This document shows positions 19,899 through 28,953 of a stretch of 64,000 nt of DNA, piece after piece. Made by a program: the position numbers and the translations under genes. The stretch is taken from NCBI RefSeq assembly GCF_040730185.1, contig NZ_CP160402.1, positions 868,001-932,000 on the forward strand, in the 5' to 3' direction. Numbering within the stretch: position 1 is the stretch's first letter; each line of letters begins with the position of its first letter. The notes beneath the pieces were generated by a model that was not told where the DNA came from, did no database searches, and was given only the letters and a program-made list of their open reading frames with translations. Origin of the DNA: Streptomyces sp. Je 1-332. Its GTDB lineage: Bacteria > Actinomycetota > Actinomycetes > Streptomycetales > Streptomycetaceae.

Positions 19899-21158
19899 TC
19901 AGTGCCCTCCGCGGCACCCCCTTCCGAGACCCTTTGCGGTGAGCCGGTCGAGGGAGCAGTAGGCGGCTGTCGGGTAATAGGCCCCCATGACCTTGCGCGC
20001 GGCGGCGGGCGTGCTGTCGACGGGCACGTTCTGTACGGCGTGCCGGAAGTGGGCGCCGGGGATGAGGTGGCGCATCACCAGGAGGTGGGTGGTGTCGTGG
20101 TGGGCCGTGGAGACCGGCAGGAAGGTGGCTCCGGGTATCTCCTCGATCCGGCTCCGCTGTGTCTCCGCGCCGATGACGAAGGTGTACGTGGAGTCCGGTG
20201 CGACCTTGACCTGCTTGTCGTTGCGGCAGCCGGTCGAGACGGTGCCGTCCGGCAGCGGGTTGACGACGACGGGGCCTGGCGGCATGACGACGTTGTCGCA
20301 CAGCGACCAGTAGCGCACGTCGGTGCGGTGCGCGGTCGGCCAGGGGCGCGGGTGGTCGGCGCGCACGGTCGTGGGCGCCTTGCCGCGCACGAGCAGTACC
20401 CGGCCGGGGCCGGGTGGGGTGAACTCGGCGGACACATAGGCGGCGTCGGCGTTGGGGTAGAGATTCGCTCCGGACTTGCGGCGGAAGGCGACGGCGGGCT
20501 CGGAGGTGTCCGCACCAGCGGCTGCGGCGGTGCCGGTCGTCCCGGCCGCGGCGCGGGTGGGTGTCGCGGGCGCGTTGGCGTCTTCGCACAGCGGCAGCAC
20601 GACGCTCTCGCCGTTCTTCTCGAAGGTCACCTCGGGCAGGTCCACCGGGGAAGAGTCGCGGTAGGTGCGGAACAGGACCGACCCCTCCGACAGCTCGGGA
20701 GTTCCGGTGGGGGCCATGGGCACGGTGTTGGGGGTGTCTCGGCGGGCCGAGTCCGTGACGCGCACGGTGAACTTGCCGCCGTGCGCCGCGCGTTCACGCC
20801 ACGGGTTGCGGCTTCCAGGGTCGGGGGCGATGCGGTGGTCGGTGATCCCCGAGCTGACGCCGTTCGCGGTGAAGCTGGACGCGGTGGAGTCGTAGACGTT
20901 GACAGAGCTGTAACGGGCGTCGGGGTAGCGGCCGTTGATACGGATGGTGAGTCCGTCCTGTTTCTTGAACCGCAGTACCCAGTAACGGGCGGCGGTCTCG
21001 GGATAGGCGGAGTTGCCGTAGCGATAGCCGCGCTCGCTCCAGCTGCACGACGGGGCGAGGGGGCCGTCACGGTCGGCGGCGAAAGCCGCCGGGAGGGACG
21101 TCGGGAACATCAGGGCAGCGGCAGCGCCGCCGGCAACGAGGCTTCTGCGGAGAGGCAT
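19899..21158 (-). CDS. Secreted protein of unknown function
   Basis: This protein of 419 residues starts with a clear signal peptide (MPLRRS, hydrophobic core, cleavage near AFA at 25-27). The mature part is rich in beta-strand-like segments and contains two similar portions, one with ARYWVLRFKKQDGL and one with DVRYWSLCDN. A Thr/Ala-rich linker near residues 185-215 separates them. Four or more cysteines may form disulfides outside the cell. I recognise no family and assign no function. The start has no clear ribosome site. A 12-base perfect palindrome lies 22 bases upstream. Confidence 0.75.
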   Translation of the reverse strand: MPLRRSLVAGGAAAALMFPTSLPAAFAADRDGPLAPSCSWSERGYRYGNSAYPETAARYWVLRFKKQDGLTIRINGRYPDARYSSVNVYDSTASSFTANGVSSGITDHRIAPDPGSRNPWRERAAHGGKFTVRVTDSARRDTPNTVPMAPTGTPELSEGSVLFRTYRDSSPVDLPEVTFEKNGESVVLPLCEDANAPATPTRAAAGTTGTAAAAGADTSEPAVAFRRKSGANLYPNADAAYVSAEFTPPGPGRVLLVRGKAPTTVRADHPRPWPTAHRTDVRYWSLCDNVVMPPGPVVVNPLPDGTVSTGCRNDKQVKVAPDSTYTFVIGAETQRSRIEEIPGATFLPVSTAHHDTTHLLVMRHLIPGAHFRHAVQNVPVDSTPAAARKVMGAYYPTAAYCSLDRLTAKGLGRGCRGGH

Positions 21159-21179
21159 TGGCGCAGTGAATCACCCGAG

Positions 21180-21191
21180 GTACACGTGTAC
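21180..21191. promoter_or_regulatory. Palindrome upstream of the secreted-protein gene
   Basis: GTACACGTGTAC is a perfect 12-base palindrome located 22 bases before the start codon at 21158. The position fits an operator. No cognate regulator is evident next to it. Confidence 0.4.
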
Positions 21192-21233
21192 AACACTTTC
21201 GACAGGACCCCCGACGGCCCGTGCCGACTGGAA

Positions 21234-21707
21234 TCAGGAGCGGTCGAACCAGGTGGGCTGTTCCTCCGCCATGGCCTGCTTGATCCTGAAGACCCCGAAC
21301 TCGTGCAGGTCGGGCAGCTGGTCGACGGCGAACCAGCCCACTTCGAGTGACTCGTCGTCGTTGACGCGGGCCTCACCGCCGGTGGCGCGGCAGCGCACGG
21401 TGATGTCCATGAACTGGCAGGTGTCGCCGTTCGGGTACGTCACCGGCTCCAGGGCCTCGACGAGCACGACGCGCTCGGGCACGCAGGTCACCGCGGTCTC
21501 CTCGAAGACCTCGCGCACGGCGCACGCGGCGGGCTGCTCCCCCGGGTCCGGGATGCCGCCGATGACCGACCACTTGCCGTTGTCGGAGCGCCGCCCGAGG
21601 AGCACTCTGCCCTCGTCGTCGAAGACGATGGCGGTGACCCCGGGGAGCCACAACAGCTGCTGGCCGGCGTCGGCCCGGATCGTGCGGATGAAGTCAGGAG
21701 TTGCCAT
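21234..21707 (-). CDS. Nudix hydrolase
   Basis: The protein has 157 residues and hydrolyses a nucleoside-diphosphate-linked compound. The Nudix box is complete, reading GGIPDPGEQPAACAVREVFE followed by ETAV, at about residues 51-74. It supplies the REXXEE metal ligands. The preceding LLGRRSDNGKWSVIGG is typical of MutT-like members. The ATG at 21707 lies 10 bases after the lnt stop, so the two may be cotranscribed. The substrate is unknown. Confidence 0.9.
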   Translation of the reverse strand: MATPDFIRTIRADAGQQLLWLPGVTAIVFDDEGRVLLGRRSDNGKWSVIGGIPDPGEQPAACAVREVFEETAVTCVPERVVLVEALEPVTYPNGDTCQFMDITVRCRATGGEARVNDDESLEVGWFAVDQLPDLHEFGVFRIKQAMAEEQPTWFDRS

Positions 21708-21717
21708 GCCGTCGACC

Positions 21718-23334
21718 CTAACGGGCCTGACGGGTGCGCCCGGCCCGTACGGCGCCCGTCACCGCCCAGCCGAGACCGCCCGCGGCGATCAGCACGAGGA
21801 TGCCCTCGGGCAGGACGCCGAGCCGGGTGGCCGGGGTCTGCGACGAGCGCAGCGGCACCTCCTCGACGAGTGAGTCGGCGGTGAACCACTTCGTCTTCTG
21901 CGAGACGTGGCCGTCCGGCATGATGATCGCGCTGACGCCGCTGGTCACCGGGACGGTGACCGTGCGGCTGTGCTCGACGGCGCGGATCCGCGACATGGCC
22001 AGCTGCTGGTGGGTCATCTCGCTGCGGTCGAACGTCGCGTTGTTGCTGGGTACGGAGATCAGCTGCGCGCCATGGGTGACGGTGTCGCGCACGGCCCAGT
22101 CGAAGGCCGCCTCGTAACAGGTGGCGAGGCCCACCTTCGTGCCCGCCATGGTGAAGACACCGGGCTGTGCACCGCGGCTGAAGTCCTGGCGCACCATGCC
22201 GACGTCGCTGCTGAAGAAGCCGACGATGCCGCGCAGCGGGATGTACTCGCCGAAGGGCTGGATCTGCCGCTTGTCGTAGGTGTCCGTGGGGCCCTTCTCC
22301 GGGTCCCAGAGGATCTGCTCGTTGAAGAGCTTGCCCTCCTTGGTCTCGACGACTCCGCCCACCGAGATGGGGGCGCCGATCGCCTTGACCGCGCGCTCGA
22401 TGGCGTCGCGGGCGTCGGGGTTGGTGAACGGGTCGATGTCGGAGGAGTTCTCCGGCCACAGGACGAAGTCGGGCTGCTTCGCCTTGCCCGCCTTCACCCG
22501 GTCCGCGAGCCGTTCGGTCTCGCGCACGTGGTGGTCGAGGACGGCGCGACGCTGGGCGTTGAACTCCAGGCCGGCCTGCGGGACGTTGCCCTGGATGGCG
22601 GCGACGGTCGCGGTGCCGTCCTCGGCGTCGTCGCTGACGAGCGGGCGCGCCGCGAAGGCGCCGGTGACCGGGACGAGCACGCTGAGCAGGGCCGCGGCCG
22701 CGGCGCCGCGGCGTACGACGCGGGTGCCGCGGGCGGCGTACGCCAGCCGGACGATCTCGTACAGGCCGAAGCCGCACAGGACCACCGCGAACCCGAGCAC
22801 CGGGGTGCCACCGAGCGCGGCGAGCGGCAGGAAGACACCGTCCGCCTGCCCGAAGGCGATCTTCCCCCAGGGGAATCCACTGAAGGGCACGCGCGCGCGT
22901 GCCGCCTCCCCCGCGATCCAGAGGGCGGCGGCCCAGAGCGGATATCCGGGCAGCCGGGAGACGGACGTGATGCCGGCTCCGACGAGGGCGACGAACATCG
23001 CTTCGATGGCGGCGAGCGCAAGCCAGGGCCCTGGCCCCACCTCCACTCCGGTCCACACCAGGAGCGGCAGCAGGAAGCCGAGGCCGAAGAGATAGCCGAG
23101 TCCGAGGCCCGCCTTCCAGCTACGGCCGTGCAGACACCACGCGAACACCGCGAAAGCCGGCAGGGCGAGCCACCACAGGGTGCGTGGCGGAAAGCTGACG
23201 TAGAGCAGCACTCCGGAGAGTGCCGCCGCGGCGGCCGGGACGAGCGCTCGCAGGAAGCGGGCCCCGCGCGACGGGGGCGCGGGCTGCGGTCCGAGCTGCT
23301 CCGACTCGTCTACGGAGGTGGTGGTGGCGGTCAC
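21718..23334 (-). CDS. lnt: Apolipoprotein N-acyltransferase
   Basis: Lnt transfers a fatty acyl chain to the N-terminal diacylglyceryl-Cys of lipoproteins in the plasma membrane. The protein has 538 residues. The N-terminal half has about six to eight membrane segments. The extracytoplasmic nitrilase-like domain shows the catalytic set: Glu in LWPENSSDID, Lys in YDKRQIQPFGEYIPLR, and Cys in ATCYEAAFD. A final membrane segment ends the protein. The start is a GTG at 23334 with no ribosome site; TAGACT six bases upstream fits a -10 box and a leaderless transcript. Streptomycetes often have two Lnt homologues; which one this is cannot be told here. Confidence 0.92.
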   Translation of the reverse strand: MTATTTSVDESEQLGPQPAPPSRGARFLRALVPAAAAALSGVLLYVSFPPRTLWWLALPAFAVFAWCLHGRSWKAGLGLGYLFGLGFLLPLLVWTGVEVGPGPWLALAAIEAMFVALVGAGITSVSRLPGYPLWAAALWIAGEAARARVPFSGFPWGKIAFGQADGVFLPLAALGGTPVLGFAVVLCGFGLYEIVRLAYAARGTRVVRRGAAAAALLSVLVPVTGAFAARPLVSDDAEDGTATVAAIQGNVPQAGLEFNAQRRAVLDHHVRETERLADRVKAGKAKQPDFVLWPENSSDIDPFTNPDARDAIERAVKAIGAPISVGGVVETKEGKLFNEQILWDPEKGPTDTYDKRQIQPFGEYIPLRGIVGFFSSDVGMVRQDFSRGAQPGVFTMAGTKVGLATCYEAAFDWAVRDTVTHGAQLISVPSNNATFDRSEMTHQQLAMSRIRAVEHSRTVTVPVTSGVSAIIMPDGHVSQKTKWFTADSLVEEVPLRSSQTPATRLGVLPEGILVLIAAGGLGWAVTGAVRAGRTRQAR

Positions 23335-23460
23335 TCGGGGAGTCTACGGCGCGCCACGTGGACGGAGACAGGACGGTCGTACCCGGCCGCCGGTGCTTCG
23401 CCCGCCACCGCGGGCGCCGGTCGCCGGTCGCCAGCCGCCGGTCGCCGTAGGCTTCGGCCA

Positions 23461-23478
23461 AACGATCGACGGATCGTT
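23461..23478. repeat. Inverted repeat between divergent genes
   Basis: AACGATCGACGGATCGTT has 7-base perfect arms around GACG. It lies in the 261-base intergenic region between lnt and the O-antigen-ligase-like gene. That region also holds a GCCGGTC-rich repeat at 23414-23447 and nothing else I can recognise. It may be an operator or an RNA hairpin. Confidence 0.4.
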
Positions 23479-23595
23479 CCTGCGCAAGATGTCCACATCT
23501 CACGGTCCCAGCGACTACGGTGTGCCCGAGTCCCTGACCTGCGGCCGGATCGAGCCACAGCGTTCGGGGCCCGTCAAACGTCGGGGGGCGACGGG

Positions 23596-24678
23596 GTGGG
23601 GACAGCGGGGACGGCCGCGACGGCGGGGCCATCAGGAACGTACGAGCGGCGCAGCGCGTCCGACGCGACCGGCTGCGCGCTGCTCGGCGTGTGCGCGGCC
23701 TGGACCTTGATCACAGCGGGAGTGCACGGCGGCCGTCCCGAGGGGGTGCTCCTCGCGGTGCTGGCCGTGGCCGCGGGGTACGCGGGCGGGCGGATCTGCG
23801 GTGCGCTGCTGCCGGTCGCCGCGCCCTGCGCCGGTGCGCTGGTCGGGGTGGGCCTCGCGGCGGCGGCCCCGCAGCTCTCGCCGGATCCCGTCAGCGCGGC
23901 GCCGCTCGGCCACACCGGCGCCACGGCCGCGCTTCTGATCCTGGCTTCGGGGGCGGCCTGCTCCGCGGCATGGGCGGCCCGCGGTCCCTCGGCGCGGCTC
24001 GCGATGCGGCTCCTGGCCGTGGGGGTGATGGTGGCCGCCGCGGTGCTCGGTTCGGTGGCCGGTCTGGTGGCGTGTGCCGGGATCCTGCTGTGTTCGCTGG
24101 CGACCGCGCTGATGCGGCGCAGGGTGTTCGGTCTCGCGGGCCTCGCTCTGGCGACGGCTGTGGTGACCGCACTGACGTGGGCGATCGCCGACGACGTACT
24201 TCCGGAGGGGCTGAGCGCGTCTCTGGAGGGGCAGCTCGACGGGCACCGGGTCCAGCTGTGGCAGGACGCGCTCGCGCTCTCGGGCCAGGAACCGGCGCTC
24301 GGGGTGGGCCCCGGCCGGTTCGCCGACGCGAGCCCCACGGTGGCCGAGCATCTCCTTGCCGACGGCAAGCCCCATTCCGCGCTGTTGCAGCAGGCTGCCG
24401 AGCAGGGTCTGGTGGGCGTGGGACTCCTCGCGGCGGTCTTCTGCTGGCTTCTGTATGCCCTGTACCGCTCACCGCGCTCCACCCAGGTCGTTCTCTCGGC
24501 GGGCGCGGCCCTGACGGCGCTGGCCTCCGTGGCCTCGGTCGGCAACGCGCTGAGCCTCACGGCGGTGACGACGGGCGCGGGCTATCTCGCGGGTATCGCC
24601 ACCGCGCGTCCGCTGGGCGACGAACAGGCGCAGGTCAGGCCGCCGGGCTCCGCACCGTGGACAGACGGCGGCGGATGA
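23596..24678 (+). CDS. O-antigen ligase-like polytopic membrane protein
   Basis: The protein has about 360 residues from GTG 23596, which follows a G-rich stretch that could serve as ribosome site. About nine hydrophobic segments are visible. A large loop contains HRVQLWQDALAL and PALGVGPGRFAD, which resembles the Wzy_C/WaaL motif where an undecaprenyl-linked sugar is transferred. In a Gram-positive actinomycete it would polymerise or ligate surface glycans, not O-antigen. The frame stays open far upstream, but only as antisense of lnt. The 3' end overlaps the convergent PH-like gene by 44 bases. No glycan gene cluster surrounds it. Confidence 0.78.
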   Translation: MGTAGTAATAGPSGTYERRSASDATGCALLGVCAAWTLITAGVHGGRPEGVLLAVLAVAAGYAGGRICGALLPVAAPCAGALVGVGLAAAAPQLSPDPVSAAPLGHTGATAALLILASGAACSAAWAARGPSARLAMRLLAVGVMVAAAVLGSVAGLVACAGILLCSLATALMRRRVFGLAGLALATAVVTALTWAIADDVLPEGLSASLEGQLDGHRVQLWQDALALSGQEPALGVGPGRFADASPTVAEHLLADGKPHSALLQQAAEQGLVGVGLLAAVFCWLLYALYRSPRSTQVVLSAGAALTALASVASVGNALSLTAVTTGAGYLAGIATARPLGDEQAQVRPPGSAPWTDGGG

Positions 24679-25186
24679 ACCGGACGGCCGCTTCGGCGTC
24701 GTCGACGGTGACCGTGAACTTGCGGCCGTCGCCCAGGCTGAGGACGAGGCCCTCACCGCGCCTGACCACGACGGCCGTGCCGATGTCGGGCCGCGAGCGG
24801 TAGCCCCAGCCGCCCCACTGTCTGGGGCAGACGACCTGCGCGAACTCGGCCCTCACCACGTGGGAGAGGAGGATGCGGCGGCGCGGCACGCCCATGTGCC
24901 CGCAGCGGACTTCCAGGCAGTCCTTGTCGACCTTCACGGCGACATGGACGAAGGCGAGGGTGCCGAAGAGGATCAGCAGTCCGGCGGCGATGCACCCCAC
25001 GACCGACATGGCGAGGGCCGCGATCCCGGTCGTCCACATGTTGTCGACGGCCAGCTCGATCCCCAGCGCCAGGCACAGGGCGCCGGCGAGCGCCAGCAGC
25101 CACTGCACGCGGTTGGTCGCGCTTCCGGTCCAGACTTCCGGCAGGGCCTCTGTGCTGCCCCGCTCACCGTGAGTGTGGTCCCTCAT
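24635..25186 (-). CDS. Membrane protein with a C-terminal PH-like domain
   Basis: This protein of 183 residues has two adjacent membrane segments (about 25-75). A hydrophilic C-terminal part follows, resembling a bacterial PH domain (VKVDKDCLEVRCGHMGVPRRRI, then LGDGRKFTVTVDDAEAAVRFI). No enzyme motif is present. I chose ATG 25186 because TACTCT lies 7 bases upstream, fitting a -10 box and leaderless transcription; a GTG at 25243 would add 19 residues. Its 3' end runs 44 bases into the convergent O-antigen-ligase-like gene. Confidence 0.72.
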   Translation of the reverse strand: MRDHTHGERGSTEALPEVWTGSATNRVQWLLALAGALCLALGIELAVDNMWTTGIAALAMSVVGCIAAGLLILFGTLAFVHVAVKVDKDCLEVRCGHMGVPRRRILLSHVVRAEFAQVVCPRQWGGWGYRSRPDIGTAVVVRRGEGLVLSLGDGRKFTVTVDDAEAAVRFIRRRLSTVRSPAA

Positions 25187-25291
25187 GCGAAAGAGAGTAC
25201 CGACGTTCCGGAGGGAAGGCACGGCATCGCGGAGCGTCACCACTCCGGTTGTACGGGCGGGGCCGCTCTGTACGCGGGGCGGGGCGGGGCC

Positions 25292-26086
25292 TCAGCGGGC
25301 GGGAGCCGCCGCCGCGAGCAGCCTGCCTTCGGCGTACGTGTGGGCGGCGAGGGGCAGCTCGGCAGCGCGGCCGCTCAGGATCACCGTCAGGCCGCCTTCC
25401 GCGCCGGCGCTTTCCGTGCCGGTGCCGGGAAGCTGCCCGGCCCTGCGCAGTGCCTGGGCGGCCACCGCTCCGGCCGAGCCGTGCAGGACGAGAGGCGGGA
25501 GTCCGGGCTGCTGGAGGGCGGCGCGGATGCGCTCCCCCACCAGCTCGTAATGGGTGCAGCCCAGGACCACGGCCCTTACATCACGCGGAGTGAGGGCAGC
25601 CGCAGCGGCGACCGCCCGGTCGATGGCCGCCTCGTCGGCGGACTGCACGGCGTCCGCGAGGCCGGGGCAGGGCACCTCGGTGACGCCGACGCCACCGGCG
25701 AACTCCTCGATCAGACCGCGCTGGTAGGGGCTTCCGGTGGTGGCGGGGGTGGCCCAGATGGCGATGGGGCCGCCGCCCGCAGCGGCCGGCTTGATCGCCG
25801 GTACGGTCCCGATGATCGGCAGCTCCGGCTCGAACCGGGCGCGCAGGGCGGGCAGGGCGGAGACCGAAGAGGTGTTGCAGGCCACGATCAGTGCGTCGGG
25901 CCGGTGCGCGGCGGCCGCCTCGGCGATGGCGAGCGAGCGCTCCGTGACGTCCTCGGCGGTGCGCGGCCCCCAGGGCAGTCCGTCGGGGTCCGACGAGAGG
26001 ACAAGATCGGCGTCCGGCCGCAGCCGACGTACCGCCACCGCGGCGGGCAGCAGGCCGATACCGGAGTCAATGAGCGCGATCTTCAC
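25292..26086 (-). CDS. Aspartate/glutamate racemase family protein (MurI-like)
   Basis: Members racemise glutamate or aspartate using two Cys residues. The protein has 264 residues. The two catalytic Cys are in ACNTSS and LGCTHYE. The N-terminus KIALIDSGIG is close to, but not identical with, the FDSGVGG of true glutamate racemases, so the substrate is uncertain. The start is GTG 26086; TATGGT lies 6 bases upstream, a good -10 box for a leaderless transcript. The start-to-start gap to the divergent glycosyltransferase is only 58 bases. Confidence 0.82.
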   Translation of the reverse strand: MKIALIDSGIGLLPAAVAVRRLRPDADLVLSSDPDGLPWGPRTAEDVTERSLAIAEAAAAHRPDALIVACNTSSVSALPALRARFEPELPIIGTVPAIKPAAAGGGPIAIWATPATTGSPYQRGLIEEFAGGVGVTEVPCPGLADAVQSADEAAIDRAVAAAAALTPRDVRAVVLGCTHYELVGERIRAALQQPGLPPLVLHGSAGAVAAQALRRAGQLPGTGTESAGAEGGLTVILSGRAAELPLAAHTYAEGRLLAAAAPAR

Positions 26087-26144
26087 CCGGTCACCATAGT
26101 CGATGGGCCTGCGGCGCCCGGTGGTGTGGGGCAGACTGCGGCGG

Positions 26145-27320
26145 ATGAGCGCCGTTGTGTGGACCGCCGCCGCATCGCTTGCCGCCTGGCTGTGGCTGCT
26201 GTTGGGGCAGGGCTTCTTCTGGCGCACGGATCTGCGTCTGCCGCCGCGCCGCGACCCGGATGTCTGGCCGTCGGTCTGCGTCGTCGTCCCCGCTCGTGAC
26301 GAGGCCGCCGTGCTGCCGGACAGCCTGCCCTCGCTCCTCGCGCAGGACTATCCGGGGCAGGCCGAGATCTTCCTTGTCGACGACGGGAGTTCGGACGGCA
26401 CCGGGACACTGGCCCGGTCCCTTGCCGACCGGCACGGCGGCCTGCCGCTGACCGTCGGTTCGCCGGGTGAGCCGCCGCCGGGCTGGACCGGCAAGCTGTG
26501 GGCCGTGCGCCACGGAATCGCCCTGGCACGCGCGCGTGAGCCGCGGTATCTGCTGCTCACGGACGCGGACATCGCCCATGAGCCGGACAGTCTGCGGGAG
26601 TTGGTCGCGGCGGCGGAGACGGCCGGCTTTGAACTTGTCTCGCAGATGGCGCGGCTGCGTGTCGCGACCGTGTGGGAGAGGCTGGTCGTCCCGGCGTTCG
26701 TGTACTTCTTCGCGCAGCTGTATCCGTTCCGCTGGATCGCCGAACGGGGTTCGCGCACGGCCGCGGCGGCCGGTGGCTGCGTCCTGGTGAGCACGGCCGC
26801 CGCCGAGCGCGCGGGAATCCCGGACTCCATCCGGCACGCGGTGATCGACGACGTGACGCTCGCCAGGGCGGTGAAGCGCTCGGGCGGCCGCATCTGGCTG
26901 GGCCTCGCGGAGCGCGTGGACAGCGTGCGCCCCTACCCCGGGCTCGGCGACCTCTGGCGGATGGTCTCGCGCAGCGCCTACGCCCAACTGCGCCACAGTC
27001 CCCTGATCCTGCTCGGTACGGTCCTGGGGCTCGCCCTGATCTATCTGGCGCCCCCGGCCGTGCTGCTCGGCGGTCTGCTCACCGGCCGCGCGGTGCCCGC
27101 CGCGCTCGGCGGGGCCGCGTGGTGCGTGATGACGGCGACGTACATCCCGATGCTGCGCTACTACCGGCAGACTCTCTGGCTCGCTCCCCTGCTGCCGTTC
27201 ACCGCTTTCCTCTATCTCCTCATGACGGTCGATTCGGCGGTGCAGCACTACAGGGGGCGCGGAGCGGCGTGGAAGGGGCGGACGTACACCCGCCCCGACC
27301 CGGCTCCCGAACAGCGCTGA
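26145..27320 (+). CDS. Glycosyltransferase, HpnB-like (GT2 fold)
   Basis: The protein has 391 residues. An N-terminal membrane anchor (about 5-22) is followed by a GT-A domain with VCVVVPARDEAAVLPDSLPS, the sugar-nucleotide DDGSSDGT motif, GKLWAVRHG, and LTDADIAH supplying the metal-binding DXD. The C-terminal third has about three membrane segments. The arrangement matches the hopene-associated HpnB family, although no hopanoid genes are in view. The ATG at 26145 is chosen over 26103 because it starts directly before the anchor; neither has a clear ribosome site. Confidence 0.83.
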   Translation: MSAVVWTAAASLAAWLWLLLGQGFFWRTDLRLPPRRDPDVWPSVCVVVPARDEAAVLPDSLPSLLAQDYPGQAEIFLVDDGSSDGTGTLARSLADRHGGLPLTVGSPGEPPPGWTGKLWAVRHGIALARAREPRYLLLTDADIAHEPDSLRELVAAAETAGFELVSQMARLRVATVWERLVVPAFVYFFAQLYPFRWIAERGSRTAAAAGGCVLVSTAAAERAGIPDSIRHAVIDDVTLARAVKRSGGRIWLGLAERVDSVRPYPGLGDLWRMVSRSAYAQLRHSPLILLGTVLGLALIYLAPPAVLLGGLLTGRAVPAALGGAAWCVMTATYIPMLRYYRQTLWLAPLLPFTAFLYLLMTVDSAVQHYRGRGAAWKGRTYTRPDPAPEQR

Positions 27321-27338
27321 GCGCCCCCTCGAAGGCGG

Positions 27339-28622
27339 CTACTTCCTGCCGGGCGTCCAGTTCATGCCCCAGTTGTACGCGTAGTCGATCGTGCGCTGCG
27401 GGCTCACGCCCCGCTCGGGCACGAGGTAGCGGGCCTCGCGCTGGACGAAGAGGTCGCCGTTGTTGTTGGTGATCAGCGCGAGCGCGCACACCGTGGACGG
27501 CACCGTGCACTCGTCCAGCGAGAAGTCGATGGAGGCGCCGTGCTGCGGCTGCAGGGTGACCGTGGCGTTCAGGTCGGCGAAGCTGCGCGCTCCTTCGTAG
27601 ATCGTCACGAAGATGACGATGCGCTTGAAGTCCTTGATGTGGTCGAGATTGACCGTGAGGTTCTCGCCGCTGGACACGGCTCCGGTGCGGTCGTCGCCGT
27701 CGAGCAGCAGGTACGGGGGCTGGTCGAGGGATCCGAAGGCGTTGCCGAGCGCCTGGACGACGCCCTTGCGGCCGTCGGCGAGTTCGTACAGGGCGCACAG
27801 GTCGAGGTCGAGGTCCGCGTGCATCGCCACGGCACGGCCGAGCTTGCTGGCCCAGCCCTTGAACTGCTTGCGCACCTCCCAGTTGAGGTTCACGCGCATC
27901 GCTCCGGATGTGCCGCCCTGCTTGGTGAGCGAGACGGACGGCGCGTCCTTGGTGAGCGTGACCTTGGTGAGGCGCACGGGCTGGCCCGCGGGAGCGGCGG
28001 CGGGCGCCTGGGGTGGCGGCGGCGGGGCCTGAACCGGGGTCGCGGGAGCCGGGGGAGGCTGTACCGCGGCGGGGGCGGGCGCCGGCGCCTGCTGCGGTTC
28101 GTCCACCGAGATGCCGTAGTCGGTGGCCAGCCCCTGCAGTCCGCTGCCGTACCCCTGCCCGACGGCGCGGAACTTCCACGCGCCCTGGCGGCGGTAGAGC
28201 TCGCCGAGGACGAACGCCGTCTCCACGGTCGCGTCCTCGCTGTCGTAACGCGCGATCTCCGCGCCGCTCGCCGCGTCGACCACCCGGATGGAGAGGCCGG
28301 GGACCTGCCCGAAGGTGCCGCCGTCCGTCGAGGCGGCGAGCACCACGGTCTCGACGGCGGGCTCCACGCGCGCGAGGTCCACCACGAGCGCGTCGGTCAC
28401 CCGGCCGCCCTCGGCCTTCTTGCCCTCGTGGCGCACCGCTCCGGAGGAGTGGACCGCCTGGTTGTAGAAGACGAAGTCGTCGTCCGAGCGGACCTTCCCG
28501 GACGTGGCGAGCAGCAGGGCCGACGCGTCGGCGTCCGGCACCCCGGCTCCTGAAGCCCACCCCAATTCGACCCGCACGGCAGGTGCCGGCACGGGAACAT
28601 TCGATCCTTTAGGCATTGTCAT
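27339..28622 (-). CDS. Two-domain TerD-family protein
   Basis: The protein has about 427 residues. Residues about 1-180 form a TerD domain ([10 protein letters not shown], then [24 protein letters not shown] and [27 protein letters not shown] motifs) with Asp-rich calcium-binding loops. A linker of about 50 residues made almost only of Pro, Ala and Gln follows. A second domain starts at [21 protein letters not shown] and resembles TerA-like members. TerD proteins are linked to tellurite and stress resistance, but the biochemical role is unknown. GGGGGCGG precedes the ATG at 28622. No other ter gene is adjacent. Confidence 0.86.
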   Translation of the reverse strand: MTMPKGSNVPVPAPAVRVELGWASGAGVPDADASALLLATSGKVRSDDDFVFYNQAVHSSGAVRHEGKKAEGGRVTDALVVDLARVEPAVETVVLAASTDGGTFGQVPGLSIRVVDAASGAEIARYDSEDATVETAFVLGELYRRQGAWKFRAVGQGYGSGLQGLATDYGISVDEPQQAPAPAPAAVQPPPAPATPVQAPPPPPQAPAAAPAGQPVRLTKVTLTKDAPSVSLTKQGGTSGAMRVNLNWEVRKQFKGWASKLGRAVAMHADLDLDLCALYELADGRKGVVQALGNAFGSLDQPPYLLLDGDDRTGAVSSGENLTVNLDHIKDFKRIVIFVTIYEGARSFADLNATVTLQPQHGASIDFSLDECTVPSTVCALALITNNNGDLFVQREARYLVPERGVSPQRTIDYAYNWGMNWTPGRK

Positions 28623-28631
28623 GTCCGCCCC

Positions 28632-28668
28632 CATCACAAGTTCGCATCACAAGTTCGCATCGCAAGCC
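28632..28668. repeat. 13-base tandem repeat in the terD leader
   Basis: CATCACAAGTTCG occurs twice exactly (28632-28644 and 28645-28657), and a degenerate third copy, CATCGCAAGCC, follows. It lies 10 bases upstream of the terD-like start codon. It could be a binding site array or a replication-slippage product. Confidence 0.6.
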
Positions 28669-28733
28669 GCCACTTCCGGCCGGACCGCCGTCCCGTTCCT
28701 GACCAACCTATTACCCGGACCCCTGAGAGGCCC

Positions 28734-28943
28734 ATGTCCATCGACGACACCCCGTCGCACGGCCTTCCCGTCAACCGTGCGTCGACTGCCGGTAACCCGT
28801 ACGGAGCTTGGCTTTTACAGGATTCCTACGCCGCCGCGCGACCGATTTTTCCTAAGTTCGCTCGCATTGGGGACTCCAGGTCACTACCGGCACGTAAAAC
28901 AACCCTCTTATCGGTCTCCCCAACCAGCACATCAAGGGCTTAA
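28734..28943 (+). CDS. Doubtful small reading frame in the terD/PQ-rich intergenic region
   Basis: The 331-base gap between divergent genes (28623-28953) contains this 69-codon frame. It begins MSIDDTPSHGLPVNRAS after GAGAGG, which could be a ribosome site. The first third uses GC-rich third positions; the rest is unusually AT-rich for this genome and includes two rare TTA codons. It shows no known motif. It may be a small protein, a leader peptide, or simply the untranslated leader of the next gene. Confidence 0.25.
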   Translation: MSIDDTPSHGLPVNRASTAGNPYGAWLLQDSYAAARPIFPKFARIGDSRSLPARKTTLLSVSPTSTSRA

Positions 28944-28953
28944 CTTATGTGTC

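Noticed and set aside
21907..23595. Very long plus-strand frame continuous with the O-antigen-ligase-like gene.
   Set aside because: It is antisense to lnt, has no protein-like composition, and the real product begins at about GTG 23596.
27339..28622. A full tellurite-resistance operon.
   Set aside because: Only one TerD-like gene is present; no terB, terC or other ter gene lies beside it.
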